From: Aquila chrysaetos chrysaetos
Lineage: Eukaryota > Chordata > Aves > Accipitriformes > Accipitridae
DNA length: 64,000 nt
NCBI RefSeq assembly: GCF_900496995.4
Contig: NC_044009.1
Span: forward strand, 34,681,505-34,745,504
Direction of reading: 5' to 3'
Every line of letters starts with the position of its first letter. Position 1 is the stretch's first letter. Below are positions 50,996 to 63,339 of the stretch, piece after piece. The notes beneath the pieces were generated by a model. The model saw only the letters and a program-made list of their open reading frames with translations, made no database searches and was not told the origin of the DNA. Position numbers and translations under genes: made by a program.

Positions 50996-53900
50996 AAAGA
51001 TTAATAAAAGCTATGAAGAATCAAGCTTAGATCAGCAGAGGCCCCATAAATTATAATGTAACACCCATAAAACTAGGAGTTCACCTGTTACATGCTACTT
51101 AAGAAAAAAAACCAGAAACAGACACCCTGGTTATGCACCTACAAATGCAAAAAATATTTACATTGTAGATTCTTACAAAACGTGTCACGGTAAATGTTTT
51201 ATATGAGTTAAACCCTTTAGAATCACAAGAAACTATACATAAATGTAAATTTAAAAGTTTGGGTACAAAAGAGAGCATGAATCTCATCCTCTTCATTAAT
51301 CCTGAGCAAGGCTTTCCTTGTTTGAGTATCCTCCACAGAAGGAGTTAAAGGATAGAGCACTCGTCTACATGCTCAAGCTCTAAACAGAACAAGCCACGGA
51401 GCAGCCAGTGAAGTGCCCCCCCCCTCCAGTAAGGAAAAGGACGGAAGAGAGCAAGGCAGAGGCTGGAGCTCATGGGAAGCTTTGGAGATCTACCAGCGGA
51501 AGACACCAGAGGCTACTTGGGGACTACTGGTGTATTTGCATCACCTTGGAGCTCTGCTGTTTCGTCACCCAGGAATACAGCGATGCATGCATTATCCCAA
51601 ACAACTCTCTGAGGGCAGGTTTCAGGTTATAGATAAGCTCATCTCATACCTACCTGTGACAGGTATCACCAGCTTCCTGCTGTCCTGCCTTTGCACCCAC
51701 CAGCCTGGCAGCCTTTCCCATGCAATAGCACCATCACCATCCAAGTGACTTCAGAGAGCTGAACTGACAGCAAACCAACCCCCGTGAAAAGGGCTGGGTA
51801 CACAGAACTACACTTAAAATCTCCTAGATCCTTATCCCGAGGCAGCTGTAGATATCAAAATAAAGTCAAAATTAAATATAATTACCGCTCAGCACAGTGT
51901 GTATTTAGCACAAGCGTTACCCTTGTCCCTCTATAGCTGGGAAATGTGACCACAGTGACAGAACTGCATTTTAATTACCAAGGGAAAAAAAACACCCCAA
52001 ACCCCACAACAGATAACACTGCTAAAGCAAAACAGACTTAGGCCCTGATCCTGCAAAGGCTTACGTGCACGTACATGCTAAACTTTACACTGTCACAGGA
52101 TGATTATTTGTGCTGTTTCTCCAGTTATAATGTATTTGGAAAATAAGCATATACTGCTAATGAACTACCATGGGGTTTGGCCTTTTAGGTTACATCTGTC
52201 TAAATGGCGTACAGGGAAATATATTCTTGAAGCAATCTTACATCCACATGTTGTTACAGCAAATTTTTATGTTAATTTTTAAAGGCCCATTTTTCATTTC
52301 TGTCATTGCACTTCACATTACTTTAGTTTACATCTACTTATACAAATGAATCAGTTTGCAATTAAAGATCAATTTTAAAATAATTTTCATTTATATCAAT
52401 GATCAGAGAGAAGTTATAAGTGAACAATATATGGAAACACAACTGAAACTGAAATGTTTAAAAATACAATACTGAATGTTAACATCTGAGGGGTTTTATA
52501 GTATTTACACAAAGGAAAAAAAAAAAGAGCTACACTAGATAAGACTGCAAGTAACGTGAAAAAGATTTGGGCATTACAAAATCCCAGACACATATAAGAA
52601 GGACTGGAAATATCTCATTATTTTCCTTCCATTCAACTTCTGAACATTTCTCTTATATTAAAAGAATAGAGTTGGCCTAAATATTGCCCCTTGAAAGGGA
52701 CAAATTCTTGTTTAACCCACACCAAGCAAACTGGTTTTGATTCATTTATGAAGACAATAAAAACATCAAAATCAACCTTGACAATAAGCAGAAATGAAGC
52801 TTCAATTATTCTTATAATCTAAACACAGGGAAATAAAAATGTAAGTACAGTAAGATATTAGTTGATGCTTTTATAATTAACACAGGAGAAACAAATATGT
52901 ATATCAGATTAATACTTGGCCCTATTCATTCCATCAAACAGCACCTGCTTTGGATAGTATCTAAACCACAAGAGGAAACAATCCAATGATACAAAGCAGT
53001 ATTGAACCACTGAAGCCAATGAAACAACGTAATTGTACACCAGCTGAGGATTTCATCCACAGTGTTCTGACCCCAACCCCACGACAAATACCAGTCCTCA
53101 ATGAATATCTGAAATAAGAGCTCGATAATGAACCCAAGAATAAAATTATAAAAAGTGTGGAAATCATTTAGAACAGCAAGCACTGGAGATTTTTCAGTGA
53201 GATTTTCATCATTTCTAAACATGGGCGACTAAACCACTCGGAGACTTCTGAAAAATGCCCCTACCCCTCATCTCTTACACACGGTGGTTTCCATAGGAAA
53301 TTCAGGAACTGTCAACAGAAAGCAAAACCTTTTACCTCTTTTTCAATACCTTGCATCTAATTCAGGTGACATGCTCCCTTCTCCTAATGCAAGAGTAAGC
53401 TGAGCTACCAGAAGAGAGCTTACACCAAGCTTAAAGTAATACCTATGTACAAAACCATCAAGCTTTAGAAGTATAGTGGTAAGGCGGTGGCAACGCGGGG
53501 AGAGGAGAGATGCTTTAAGGGTTTGCTGAAAGAGGATGTAGCATGGGCAGCAGTTACTGCTCTGCGTTATTGCACCGCAGATCTAATTTAGTAAAATGTA
53601 GGCACCGATCACAGAACAACAGGCATGACGGGAGGTGCTGCTGCCAGGCCCTCGAGTGGGATCCCCAGACGATACGGGGTGAGCACCGACTCTCCCCAGG
53701 GCCAGAGAGCAACCACCATATTTCCTCAGCGTCTCCAGCAGAAGGTCTATGGAAGACTGAGATGCGACAGTCTAGTTGTAGTCAACTCCCAATAAATAAC
53801 GCCTCCCCTTCAGCAAACATTTCCACAAAGCTAAATAAGCTTTAACCAGGGTGTTGATCAATCACCAAAAGCATTTGTTAGCTTACATTTAAGATTTCAG

Positions 53901-54173
53901 TTTAATTCTCGGTGGGTGGGTGTCTCCGTCTAAACTAGGACACCTTTCAGCAACCTAAAATTTCTCTCAACTCAAAATACTGGTGTTGCTCTCTTACCCT
54001 TCAGTCCCAGACCAGTATTATCCGCTTGTGGATAAACAAAAGCAGTCAATGCGTAACTAAATATAATTCAAGGAAGAAGCCTACTTACAAAAATGAATTC
54101 CATTAGCACGGCCCATAGAAATTAAGATGTGACTTTTAGAAAGTTTAAATTATGTGTCAGTGTCATCACTTAG

Positions 54174-54213
54174 GGAAAAAAAAAAAAAAAAGGGAAAGGA
54201 AAAAAAAAAGAAA
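54174..54213 (+). repeat. Purine-rich A tract
   Basis: This is a run of A blocks broken by GGG and GG, all purines on the plus strand, in AT-rich intergenic DNA. Confidence 0.85.
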
Positions 54214-56500
54214 TTACCCAAACAAGCCAAAAAAATATATTACAAATGATTGAAGTGGGAGCTTGTATGATGCGCTTTGGTAACTCATCAATGCAGTGTT
54301 TCTACTATATTAAAAAATCAAATTATTAAGTGTATTCTAAATCAGTCAGTCACTTCAAGGTACACGACTATCACAATTATTGAAAAAGGCCTTGATCCTG
54401 AAAACATTTATGTCTGTGAATTTTTAGACAAGTGAAGAGTCTTTGTAGGACTGACCTTTTACTTTACGTTGTTCACACATATGAACTTGCACGCACGATC
54501 AGAGACTAAGGCAGGAATACACATTTACAAGCTATCAACATTTTACCTAAAATGTCTCTTAAAACAGATTCAAAGTCATTACCAGCTGTTTCTTATTTAA
54601 AGCTTAAGAAATAAGTGCTTGCTAATATCAAATATAGTATAGTATAGATAGTTTTACATAGAAGTAATGCAGTTTTCATCCATTCTGACTTCAGTTAAAA
54701 AAAAAAAATTAAAATTGACCTAAAAAGTCAACTTAAGACCAACAAGATCATTCGTACTCGTATCAGTCCCTTAGTGTTAGAAATACTGCAACTATGAGAA
54801 ATTGCAGTGATAACATGAATAAAACATCACAGATTTTATTGTGTAATGTATTTTATAAGGCCAAAAGTTACATCTAATCAGCAACGGCAGCCTTGGATCT
54901 TTAAGAATTAATGATTATTCTACATCTGTAAGAAGGAAAATATTACGTATGCTCAAAAATTCAAGAGTTATATATACATATATATTTGAACCAATATTTT
55001 TTTTTTCAGGTATACATATTTGAACAAATGGACAGCTTTCAAGTGATCACACTCTGAAATAAGCAGTGCTTTTGTTTGTGCATTCCCAGATTAATATGCA
55101 TTCTGATAAATGCATGAAATGTTATCACTAAGCTGTGCGGCTCTCTAGACCTACCACAAATACATTACATCTCTTTAGCTGGAAAGAACGGGGTACTGAA
55201 CGCAAACAGTCTGCTGCCTTCCATCTACTTATCACTCCACTATTTCAATTTTTTTTCTTTGACTTTGCCCCCATATCTTAGCAAGTGACACATTCCCCAC
55301 TAGAGACCACATTCATAACAAGTTTTAATACTTGAAATGAAAACTTGTGTCCATTCTGCACAGAAACAGTACCTGGAAAGCATACTTTCATGCAAAATCC
55401 TTTTTTCTGCTTTTCCCAATACACACACACATTCTTTTTTTGTATCACAGCAATTTTAAAATTGTCCTATGTAATTTAAATAAGATTTCCAAAAACAGTA
55501 ACCTTTTACAGGGATAAATCAGAGCATTTCCAGTTGACAAAGTAATTTGCAAGGGACATACAAAGCACCTGAAAACACAGACTGTGAAGAAAACCATTTT
55601 AACTGTAGCAACAGCACTCACTGCATAATGTTATAAGGAAAATTATGCAATTAGGTCTCTTATCAGACTTATGAAAATTCAGATTTATGCCAGTTGGGGG
55701 GGAAAAAAAAAAAAATCATTGTTCACCACATCTCCCTTGAGCACTACCTAGGGGAGGGGAGTGATGACCAGACAGCGAAAATTAAGAAGAACGTGTCCCA
55801 CCTTACGCCTATTCTGCCAATCTGTCGCGGTTGTTCTTCTAGCTCCATAGGTTTACATGATTTTTTTTTCTAATTTTTTTTCTTTTTTTTTTTTTTTGCT
55901 GACAAGTAATACAAGACAGATTCTTGCCTTCTTAGGATCTTGCAATCTAGTTTAGACATAGCACGTCAAGTGGTGATGAAAGAAGGTTAGGGTGGGTTTG
56001 AAAAGATGAGGATTCCAACAGTAAACGATGCAGAGACATCAGTTTGGTAATGTACACATGTTTTGCATGATTCATTGGACCAAAATGGCCAAAGGAACTT
56101 AAAAAGCTGTCAAAGGCATCTTTACCTCTGACCTACCTAGTCATCCATCTGCTTCCTCATACTGTCAATCAAAACCCTCCCATCCTTATCACTATTCTAT
56201 TACACACATTTTCCACAACCATTTCTCCTCCAGCTCTTAAAAAATATCTTAGCAAACATTTCAATCAGTCATTAAAAACCTTGTTAAAATATGCAATGTG
56301 TCATCAAATATGCATAGCGTACTTGTGCAAAATCTGCAGAGCGTAAATCACTGTATTACATTTGATATAGTATTAATGTGAAACATCGTAGAAAGTATTA
56401 CCAATAAGAACTTTGAATTACTTTCTATGGATGGGAGCTTGATTTTGGGTTATATCAAATAAAGCGAAGAAAGGGGAACCGAATAGATTATTTTACACAA

Positions 56501-56949
56501 TAATTGAATTAAAAGCCCGTTCAGCATGCCTAGAATGATAATACAAATTATACTTCATGTAAAATTCATGCAATTAGTTGCTGGTCTAACAAATTCATCC
56601 ACGGGGTTTTGCTTCGACTAAACCGAGCGCGCTGCAAGTATATTATCGTTTACATACACCGGGTCAAAACCTGCATGTTCGATCCTAGGTGAACGCAAAC
56701 ATTTTAATGTGTCGGTAAACATACGTTTAGCAGATACACAGGTGCGCCTCTAATAATAATAATAATCTAAAAAACTGTAAGAGTAATAAAGTGACCTACC
56801 GACAGGAAATAGCCTTTTTTACTTCTGCAGCCCTCATCTCTTCCAACCTCTCGCAGAAATAGTTACGGAATTATCCTGTCGAAATAGTTATGGAATAACA
56901 TTAACCACTCACGCACAGGGAAGGATTTTGTTCAGACCTGTCACGCGTT
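56501..56949. other. AT-rich but CpG-retaining shore of the TBR1-side island
   Basis: The sequence is not GC-rich, yet it keeps many CpG dinucleotides (for example around 56,620-56,730 and 56,930-56,950). In vertebrate DNA this usually means the stretch has been unmethylated in the germ line. No gene is seen. Confidence 0.55.
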
Positions 56950-58615
56950 ACGTGTTTATTCCAGACCCGCTGGAAATAAAACCCCGCACGCTCATTTCGG
57001 ACAAGCGCTCTGCCCGAGGTGACCGCCCGGCTGGCGTTCCGGCGGGAGCCCCCCGCGCCCCGCCGCCGCAGCCGGGAGGCGGGCAGCAGCGGGCTCCCCG
57101 CGGGGCTCCCCGCCTGGGAACGCCGCCGCGCCTCGGCCCGCTCCCTTTGCCCTCTCGGGGGGCAACGCGGCGGGACAGGCAGCGCCAGGAGGGGCGGCTT
57201 TTGCTGCCCGAGAGCGGGGAACGAGGTCCGCCAACGTTTCACTTCTCAGAGCCTCGCTACGGGAGGAGGGGCCGGGAAGCCGCCGGAGGGGGCAGCCGGG
57301 GGCCCGCGGGCGGCGGAGGGGTGCGGGCGACGCGCGGGGGGGGGGACGCGGGCGGCGCCGCCGCGGCCTCCGCCGCTCGGTGCGAGGCGGCCGGGGAAGG
57401 GCGCGCACCCCCCGCCGCCCCGGCTGCCCGCGCTTCCCCGAGGGGTCCTCTGCCGCCGGACGGCCCGGGCCGCCCGCCCCTCACGGCGGGGCGGGGGGGT
57501 GGGGGCGGCACTGGCCCCCACGGCCCTTCTCCTGGCGGGGGCTCCCGCGGCCGCGCAGCCCCCACCGCCGCCCCGGGGGCGGCACCGTGAGCCCGACGGC
57601 CGCCGCGGGGCGGGCGCCGCTTCCCGCGGCGGCCGCGCGGCCCTTGCGCCCCTCCGCGCGTGTCACACGCCCACACCCCCCGCGCACCGGGCGCGTGGCC
57701 CAGCGCGGGCCGCTGCAGCCGGCGGAGGCGTTGGGTTCGCAGGGGCCCAGCTCAGGTAGAGGCCCCCACCTTGCCGGGGGAGGGGATGCAATTGGGATGC
57801 TCAGGCCCGCCGCGCCCCGTCAATACCGCGACAGGACAAAATCGGCGTGGCGGCTCCGCACCCGCGCTTACCCCGCCGAGGAATCGACTAAAACTGGCCT
57901 TTTAGCCCAAGCAGCAGTGCACCCCGACACACGCAGGTGCCCGGCGATGGCGCCTTTCCTAAGGCCCCCCGAGAGGTGATTTTTAAAGGGGGGGGGGGGG
58001 GGGAGAGCAGCATTCCCCCCCCCCCTCCAGAAGGTGGGCAGAGGCGGTGGCGCGGGAGTGGGGGCTCCTCCGCCGCTGCTCCGCTCCCGCGCAGCGGGGA
58101 CGGCGGCTCCTTCGAAAGGGCAGCAGCCCCGGGAGGCCCGGCCGGGCCCCTTCCCCAGCACCGCGGGGCCTCCGCCGTCGCCCACCCCGGCAGGGCAGGC
58201 TGCGGGCGGGCAGCGCTGCGCCCCTCGCCTCTGCTCTGCCAGCAAAGGTGTCCCCGTGTCCCGTGTCCCCCCCCCCCGCCAGGCACCTCTCCCGCCTGCA
58301 AAACGCTGTCAGGGTTTTCAAACGTCAAAGACGGGGATAATTATAAGCCTCTCAAACCCGACGGGGTGTCATCTCCCTCTTTCTCCGACTGCAAAGCTCC
58401 ACGCTTGGCCACTCGCTGTGCGGACTCCCCCCCCCCCCCAAAAAAAAGGCAACCGCTGGGCGAGGGGGCCGGCTCCGGCCGGGAGGGAGGGAGGGGAAGC
58501 GGCAGGACCCCCGCCCGGCAGCGGGGCCGGAGAGGGGCGAGCGGCCGCCAGCCGGTTCCCCTCGGCCTCGCCTCGCTTCGTACTTGCAAAACGGCGAAGT
58601 GCTCTCCGACACGAC
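56950..58615. promoter_or_regulatory. Large CpG island directly downstream of TBR1
   Basis: About 1.65 kb of very GC- and CpG-rich DNA begins where the TBR1 3' UTR ends. No protein gene is recognisable in it, and the many overlapping open frames on both strands are expected from the composition. A CpG island of this size usually marks a promoter or a Polycomb-bound hypomethylated domain. It could be an upstream promoter for SLC4A10 or for a non-coding transcript on the minus strand, but I see no defined start site. It contains a G16 run (57988-58003) facing a C11 run (58015-58025) and further C runs near 58270 and 58430. Confidence 0.7.
57988..58025 (+). repeat. G16 run facing C11 run
   Basis: Sixteen G at 57988-58003 are followed after 11 bases by eleven C at 58015-58025. 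The arms can pair as a G/C hairpin, and each strand also carries a potential G-quadruplex tract. Confidence 0.85.
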
Positions 58616-58632
58616 GTTAACGTTTTGCCAGG

Positions 58633-58638
58633 TTTATT
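58633..58638 (-). terminator. TBR1: TBR1 polyadenylation signal AATAAA
   Basis: TTTATT on the plus strand reads AATAAA on the minus strand about 1.53 kb after the TBR1 stop. No other exact AATAAA was noticed on the minus strand between here and the stop. A weaker ATTAAA lies near 59444-59449. The DNA switches to a GC-rich island immediately beyond, which fits a transcript end at this border. Confidence 0.7.
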
Positions 58639-59980
58639 TTACTTGTTATACACAGACGATACAAACGGGCAAAAACCGAAACATTTCTCAATGGAGCATG
58701 TACTGGTATAAATTATTCAGTTCCACAGACGTAACAGAACAAATATAAAAATCACAACATTCGATTTACAGAAGAGTCAAAAATATACACACGTTTATGA
58801 CCCTGAATTTCTATTAGGAAATTTCCCCGTCGAGTGTAATCTAGACTGAATATTTAGCCTGATGCATATTTCAGTTTTTAATTTTTTTTCCATATAAAAA
58901 TGCATTAATTGTATAGATTTGCTACTCAAAATTCGAAGACTTACTATTCTGCTTCGCCGGGGGGGGAGACCTGGAGGGATACAAGTTCTCCTTCATAATA
59001 TAATAAGAGGTTTACAGGAAAGATCGCTCTTACTTTCGATGTGCATTGGATTCCCCAGGAAGTCAGATCTCGGTTAGCTACTTTATGAAAAAGTCAATTC
59101 CAAAACTAAATGCAGTAAAATATACAACTCACAATTCATCTTCACTGGACTACACTATGGTTACCAACAATTCAGTCGTCTATATCTTTTTTTTTTTTTT
59201 TTAGATTATTCATTACAAAGATTTACAGCAATATAAAGAAAGAGGGGAAAACTGCAAAGAAATTTGAAAAGAGTTTGTCAGCATATTTGGCACCTGCAGG
59301 GACCAGTAATGGATTTGGCACTTGGGGGCGGGGGGGAGGGGGGGGGGTAGGAATACCACAAAAATAATAATATTGCTGCTGTCGAGCTATTCCTTTTAAA
59401 GAAAAATACAGAGGCAGTTAATTTTGCTTTTGGAAGGCGTCATGCTACTTTAATCGACTTTCCTACGAGACATATTTCTGTTCTTTTGAAGGGAGAGCTG
59501 AGCTATTCCTTAGCTGTGTTAGCCCAGGGCACAGCGTAATTATTTCATGCGAGGAGTTGCAGAGAAAGTGAGAAACCCATTACTCGCTGCTACAGCTATG
59601 GACCACTCTACATTTCCAGAGGCATTTAGAAAGAGTGTTTACCCGGGGAGGGGCAGGAAGAAGAGGGAGCAAAAGGGGGAGGGTGGGGGTGGTAAAGAAA
59701 TTTAAACAGGATCTAAGTTTTGTGACTTAACAATGAAAACAAAATTAAAAAATCCGAACAAATAAGGAAGAAACAGAACCCAAGAAAAGTAATCGGTTAC
59801 AATAAATTAAATACTATGTACAGGCATTTCACAGGCTCTTTTTCCCCACCATTACTGTTATCCCCTAGTATCCATCCGTGGTAAAAGGAAGGAAGCGCTG
59901 TACGGTTTGAGAGAGTCTAAGCATCCTACTTATCAGTGGGTTTCGGAGCGGCGGTGCCCCCCGCGCCCCCGGGGCGCCGC

Positions 59981-60075
59981 CGGGCCGGGCCGGGCCGGGC
60001 CGGGCGGGGAGCGGCGGCAGCCGCGGCTCTGCCTCCCTGCCGGACCGGGCCGGGCCGGGCCGGGCCGGGCCGGGG
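59981..60075 (+). repeat. CGGGC pentanucleotide arrays in the TBR1 3' UTR
   Basis: There are two arrays of the pentamer CGGGC, at 59981-60005 (about five units) and 60046-60075 (about six units), separated by about 40 bp of GC-rich sequence. In TBR1 mRNA they read as CCCGG/GCCCG arrays starting about 90 nt after the stop codon. Perfect short units suggest a length-variable microsatellite. Confidence 0.9.
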
Positions 60076-60164
60076 GTACGGATGGGGCAGCTAGGGGCGG
60101 GGGTCAGTGCGCTAACGCGGAGGAGTTATTGTGCAAAAGGACGGCGGGGCCGGGCGGGCCGCGC

Positions 60165-61157
<993 letters not shown>

Positions 61158-62477
61158 CTAGCGCTCCTCTGCGGGCTCGGCCTCCGGCGCCAGGAGCGCC
61201 GAGGGCCTTAACGGGAGGCCGGGAGGGCGTGGGTGGAGGGAGGCGCGGAGAGCAGGTCTTTCGGGACCGGCTGGCCGTTCATTGCCGGAGCTGAGATCTC
61301 TTGCTCCGGCCAGAGCCCGGCACCCCAGCGGCGTCACATCCCGCGCGGTGACACGTTGACCCGTCCCGCCATATGCGCAACAGGCAACCCGGTCATTTGC
61401 CGCGAACAGCGTGAATGGCAGACTACGGAATTATATCGGCTGTTTAACACTTATTATTGGGAGTCGCAGACAAACCATCAACATTTTACCGAGTTTAAAT
61501 TAAGCTAATCTTTAAACACCTACTGTAGGAAACGTAAAACCAGACACATCCAGTGTTCCCTGCGTGGCCTATATATAATTCTCCCATGCTGGGCTGCAAT
61601 TTGCGATTATAAAAACTTTAATGGATGAATAACTACTATCTGTATTTAATTCAGGCTAAAACTGTGCTTTAATTAACCCTCCACGCCTCCTGGAATTTCT
61701 TATCCAAAATAAACTTGGCCCTTAAACAAATCCGACGTGCTAGACAACATTGAAGCTTCCCCCTCCCCCCGTCTCCTTTCAAGTGACGCCCTATAAAGTT
61801 TTTTTCCCATTAAAAAGAGAAAAGCACTTGCTGTTGGGGCGAAGGCCACGCAGCCTTTCTAAAGGCCGCACATCTTCAGAGCTCGCAGAAGAGTGGGCGG
61901 GCACGGCCGCCGCTCTCCGTGGCACCGGGGACCACCGTTCCCCTCCCGCCGGCGGCCCGGCTCCCCCGCCACAGCCCTCGCGACCCCCGCCCGTGGGGGA
62001 GAGCGGCCGCACCACGAGCATCTCGCCGAGGAGAGCCGGTGCTCGGCCCCGGGCCCCTCTCGCACTGGTTCAGGCCTCTGTGTCGTTTCCACCCCGGGAC
62101 TGAAATCCCGCTGCCGGGGGATGCTGGACGGCTGGCGGAGCTGAAGGAGGCTTAAGCAGGCGCTGAAGGTACGCGCGGGCTTACGCGCTCCGAGGGAGGC
62201 CGCTCCCCGCCGCAGTTTCGGGAGGAAAGAGGAGGTTTCCCCTCCCAAAGCCGGAGCCCCGTCCCGCAGAGCCGGGCCTTGCAGCGGGGCGGGTGAGCTC
62301 CCAAGCCGCCCGCCCCCCCGGGCTTCTGGGCCGCCCTGTGCCCACCACCTCCCGCTGGCCCGGCCCGGGCAGGGGGGCGCCGGGCGGGCCGGACACCTGG
62401 CCGGGGAAAACCGCAGCCGCCAGCGGCTGCCGGGCCGGGATGTCCCCATTCGGCTCCCGAGGGCCGGGAAAGGCGGA

Positions 62478-62493
62478 GGGGGGGGGGGGGGGG
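62478..62493 (+). repeat. Poly-G run (G16) in TBR1 intron 5
   Basis: Sixteen consecutive G residues are followed shortly by a run of C near 62510-62517. Runs like this can form G-quadruplex structures and are often mis-sized in assemblies. Confidence 0.85.
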
Positions 62494-62699
62494 TCGAGGG
62501 CTGGTGCGGCCCCCCCCGCCCCGAGCCGCACTCGGGGCGGTGCCAGGCGCAGCTCCCGCGGCGGGCACGGCCGGGTGGGTCGCACGGCTGAGCCTGGGAA
62601 CAGGCGGACCCCGGGCCGACGGGCAGAGGTAGCGCGGGGGCAAACCGCGATTAAAACTTGGGAAGCTTTAGCTCCACCCAGAAGGAAGAGAGGGAAAGG

Positions 62700-62780
62700 A
62701 AAAAAAAAAAACCCAAAAAACAAACAACAACAACAACAAAAAAAACCCCAAAAAACCAACAAAACCAAAAAACCTCCAAC
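62700..62780 (+). repeat. A/C-rich low-complexity tract
   Basis: This is an irregular run of A tracts broken by single C, CC or CCC, including several CAA units. The transcribed strand partner is a T/G-rich run. It sits within the GC-rich TBR1 intron and contrasts sharply with its surroundings. Confidence 0.8.
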
Positions 62781-63277
62781 CCCAGAGAAGAACAAAACTA
62801 GACCAAGAAATTTTCCTCCGGACACCGGCTCTGCGGACGCCGGGATCATGCAGAGACGGCGGGATGCTCGGGGACTGAGCCCGGGATGGTGGGGTGCTTC
62901 TTTCGGAGCCCTTACGCGCAAGTGAGAGGGGAACTTGGAAAGGGGCGCAAAGGTCCGTGCCAGGAGAAAAACCCAACCACACAACCCCGCTGCAAGTGCC
63001 AAAGCGAGATGCGGGCTCAGGTGCGGGCAGCGCGGCCCCGGGCGCGGAGGTGGCCGCAGGCTGTGCAGGGCTGCGCGGAGCCCAGCCGCAGGGACAGCCC
63101 CTCCGCGCCCGCGGCCCCGCCGGGGGAGCTTGCGGGTGCCTCCCTCCCGGAGGGCTCTGGAAAAGCCTGACATTACACGTTTCGGTGCGAAACGAAGCCA
63201 GCCCGCATCCTAAAGCTTCCCCCCTTTGCGATGTGTGCGCAGCCGGCAGAAGGGTAATAAAAATCCGCTTTACTTAC

Positions 63278-63339
63278 GTGTCATAATTGTCTCGGAAGCC
63301 TTTTGCGAACGGGTTGTGGTCTATTTTCAGCTGTGTGAT
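63278..63339 (-). CDS. TBR1: TBR1 exon 5, end of the T-box DNA-binding domain
   Basis: A 62-nt internal exon. On the minus strand it follows a CCCTAG acceptor and ends at a GTAAG donor. It reads ITQLKIDHNPFAKGFRDNYD plus two bases of a Thr codon that is completed by the first base of exon 6, so phases agree exactly. LKIDHNPFAKGFRD is the hallmark C-terminal end of the T-box, where the last helix contacts the DNA minor groove. A 62-nt exon at this place is usual for T-box genes of the TBR1 subfamily. The preceding exon, which carries the rest of the T-box, is not in the window. Confidence 0.95.

Larger units (their letters stand above)
46317..56500. other. Intergenic AT-rich sequence, about 10 kb
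   Basis: I see no confident gene. A pair of splice-like blocks on the minus strand at 49344-49564 is discussed as a finding. Simple tracts include A14/T11 at 50971-50995, a purine-rich A run at 54174-54213 and T-rich DNA at 55861-55900. Stretches at about 47035-47100, 52035-52095, 54384-54450 and 55905-55975 look like decayed ancient amniote dispersed repeats. Confidence 0.5.
58615..60164 (-). other. TBR1: TBR1 3' untranslated region
   Basis: This is the region from the stop codon down to about 20 bases past a canonical AATAAA at 58638-58633 on the minus strand. A length of about 1.55 kb is plausible for a TBR1 3' UTR. It begins GC-rich, with two CGGGC pentanucleotide arrays at 59981-60075, and becomes AT-rich downstream. 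Notable tracts are T16 at 59187-59202 (A-tract in the mRNA) and a G-rich run at 59325-59347 (C-rich in the mRNA). The exact cleavage site is inferred from the signal position. Confidence 0.75.

Noticed and set aside
56901-58711. Many 80-246-codon open frames in the island downstream of TBR1
   Set aside because: They occur in nearly every frame at once and are compositional artefacts, with no splice structure or recognisable protein.
61750-63286. Open frames of up to 330 codons in TBR1 intron 5
   Set aside because: They run through G-runs and low-complexity tracts. TBR1 splice sites and phase show this is intron.
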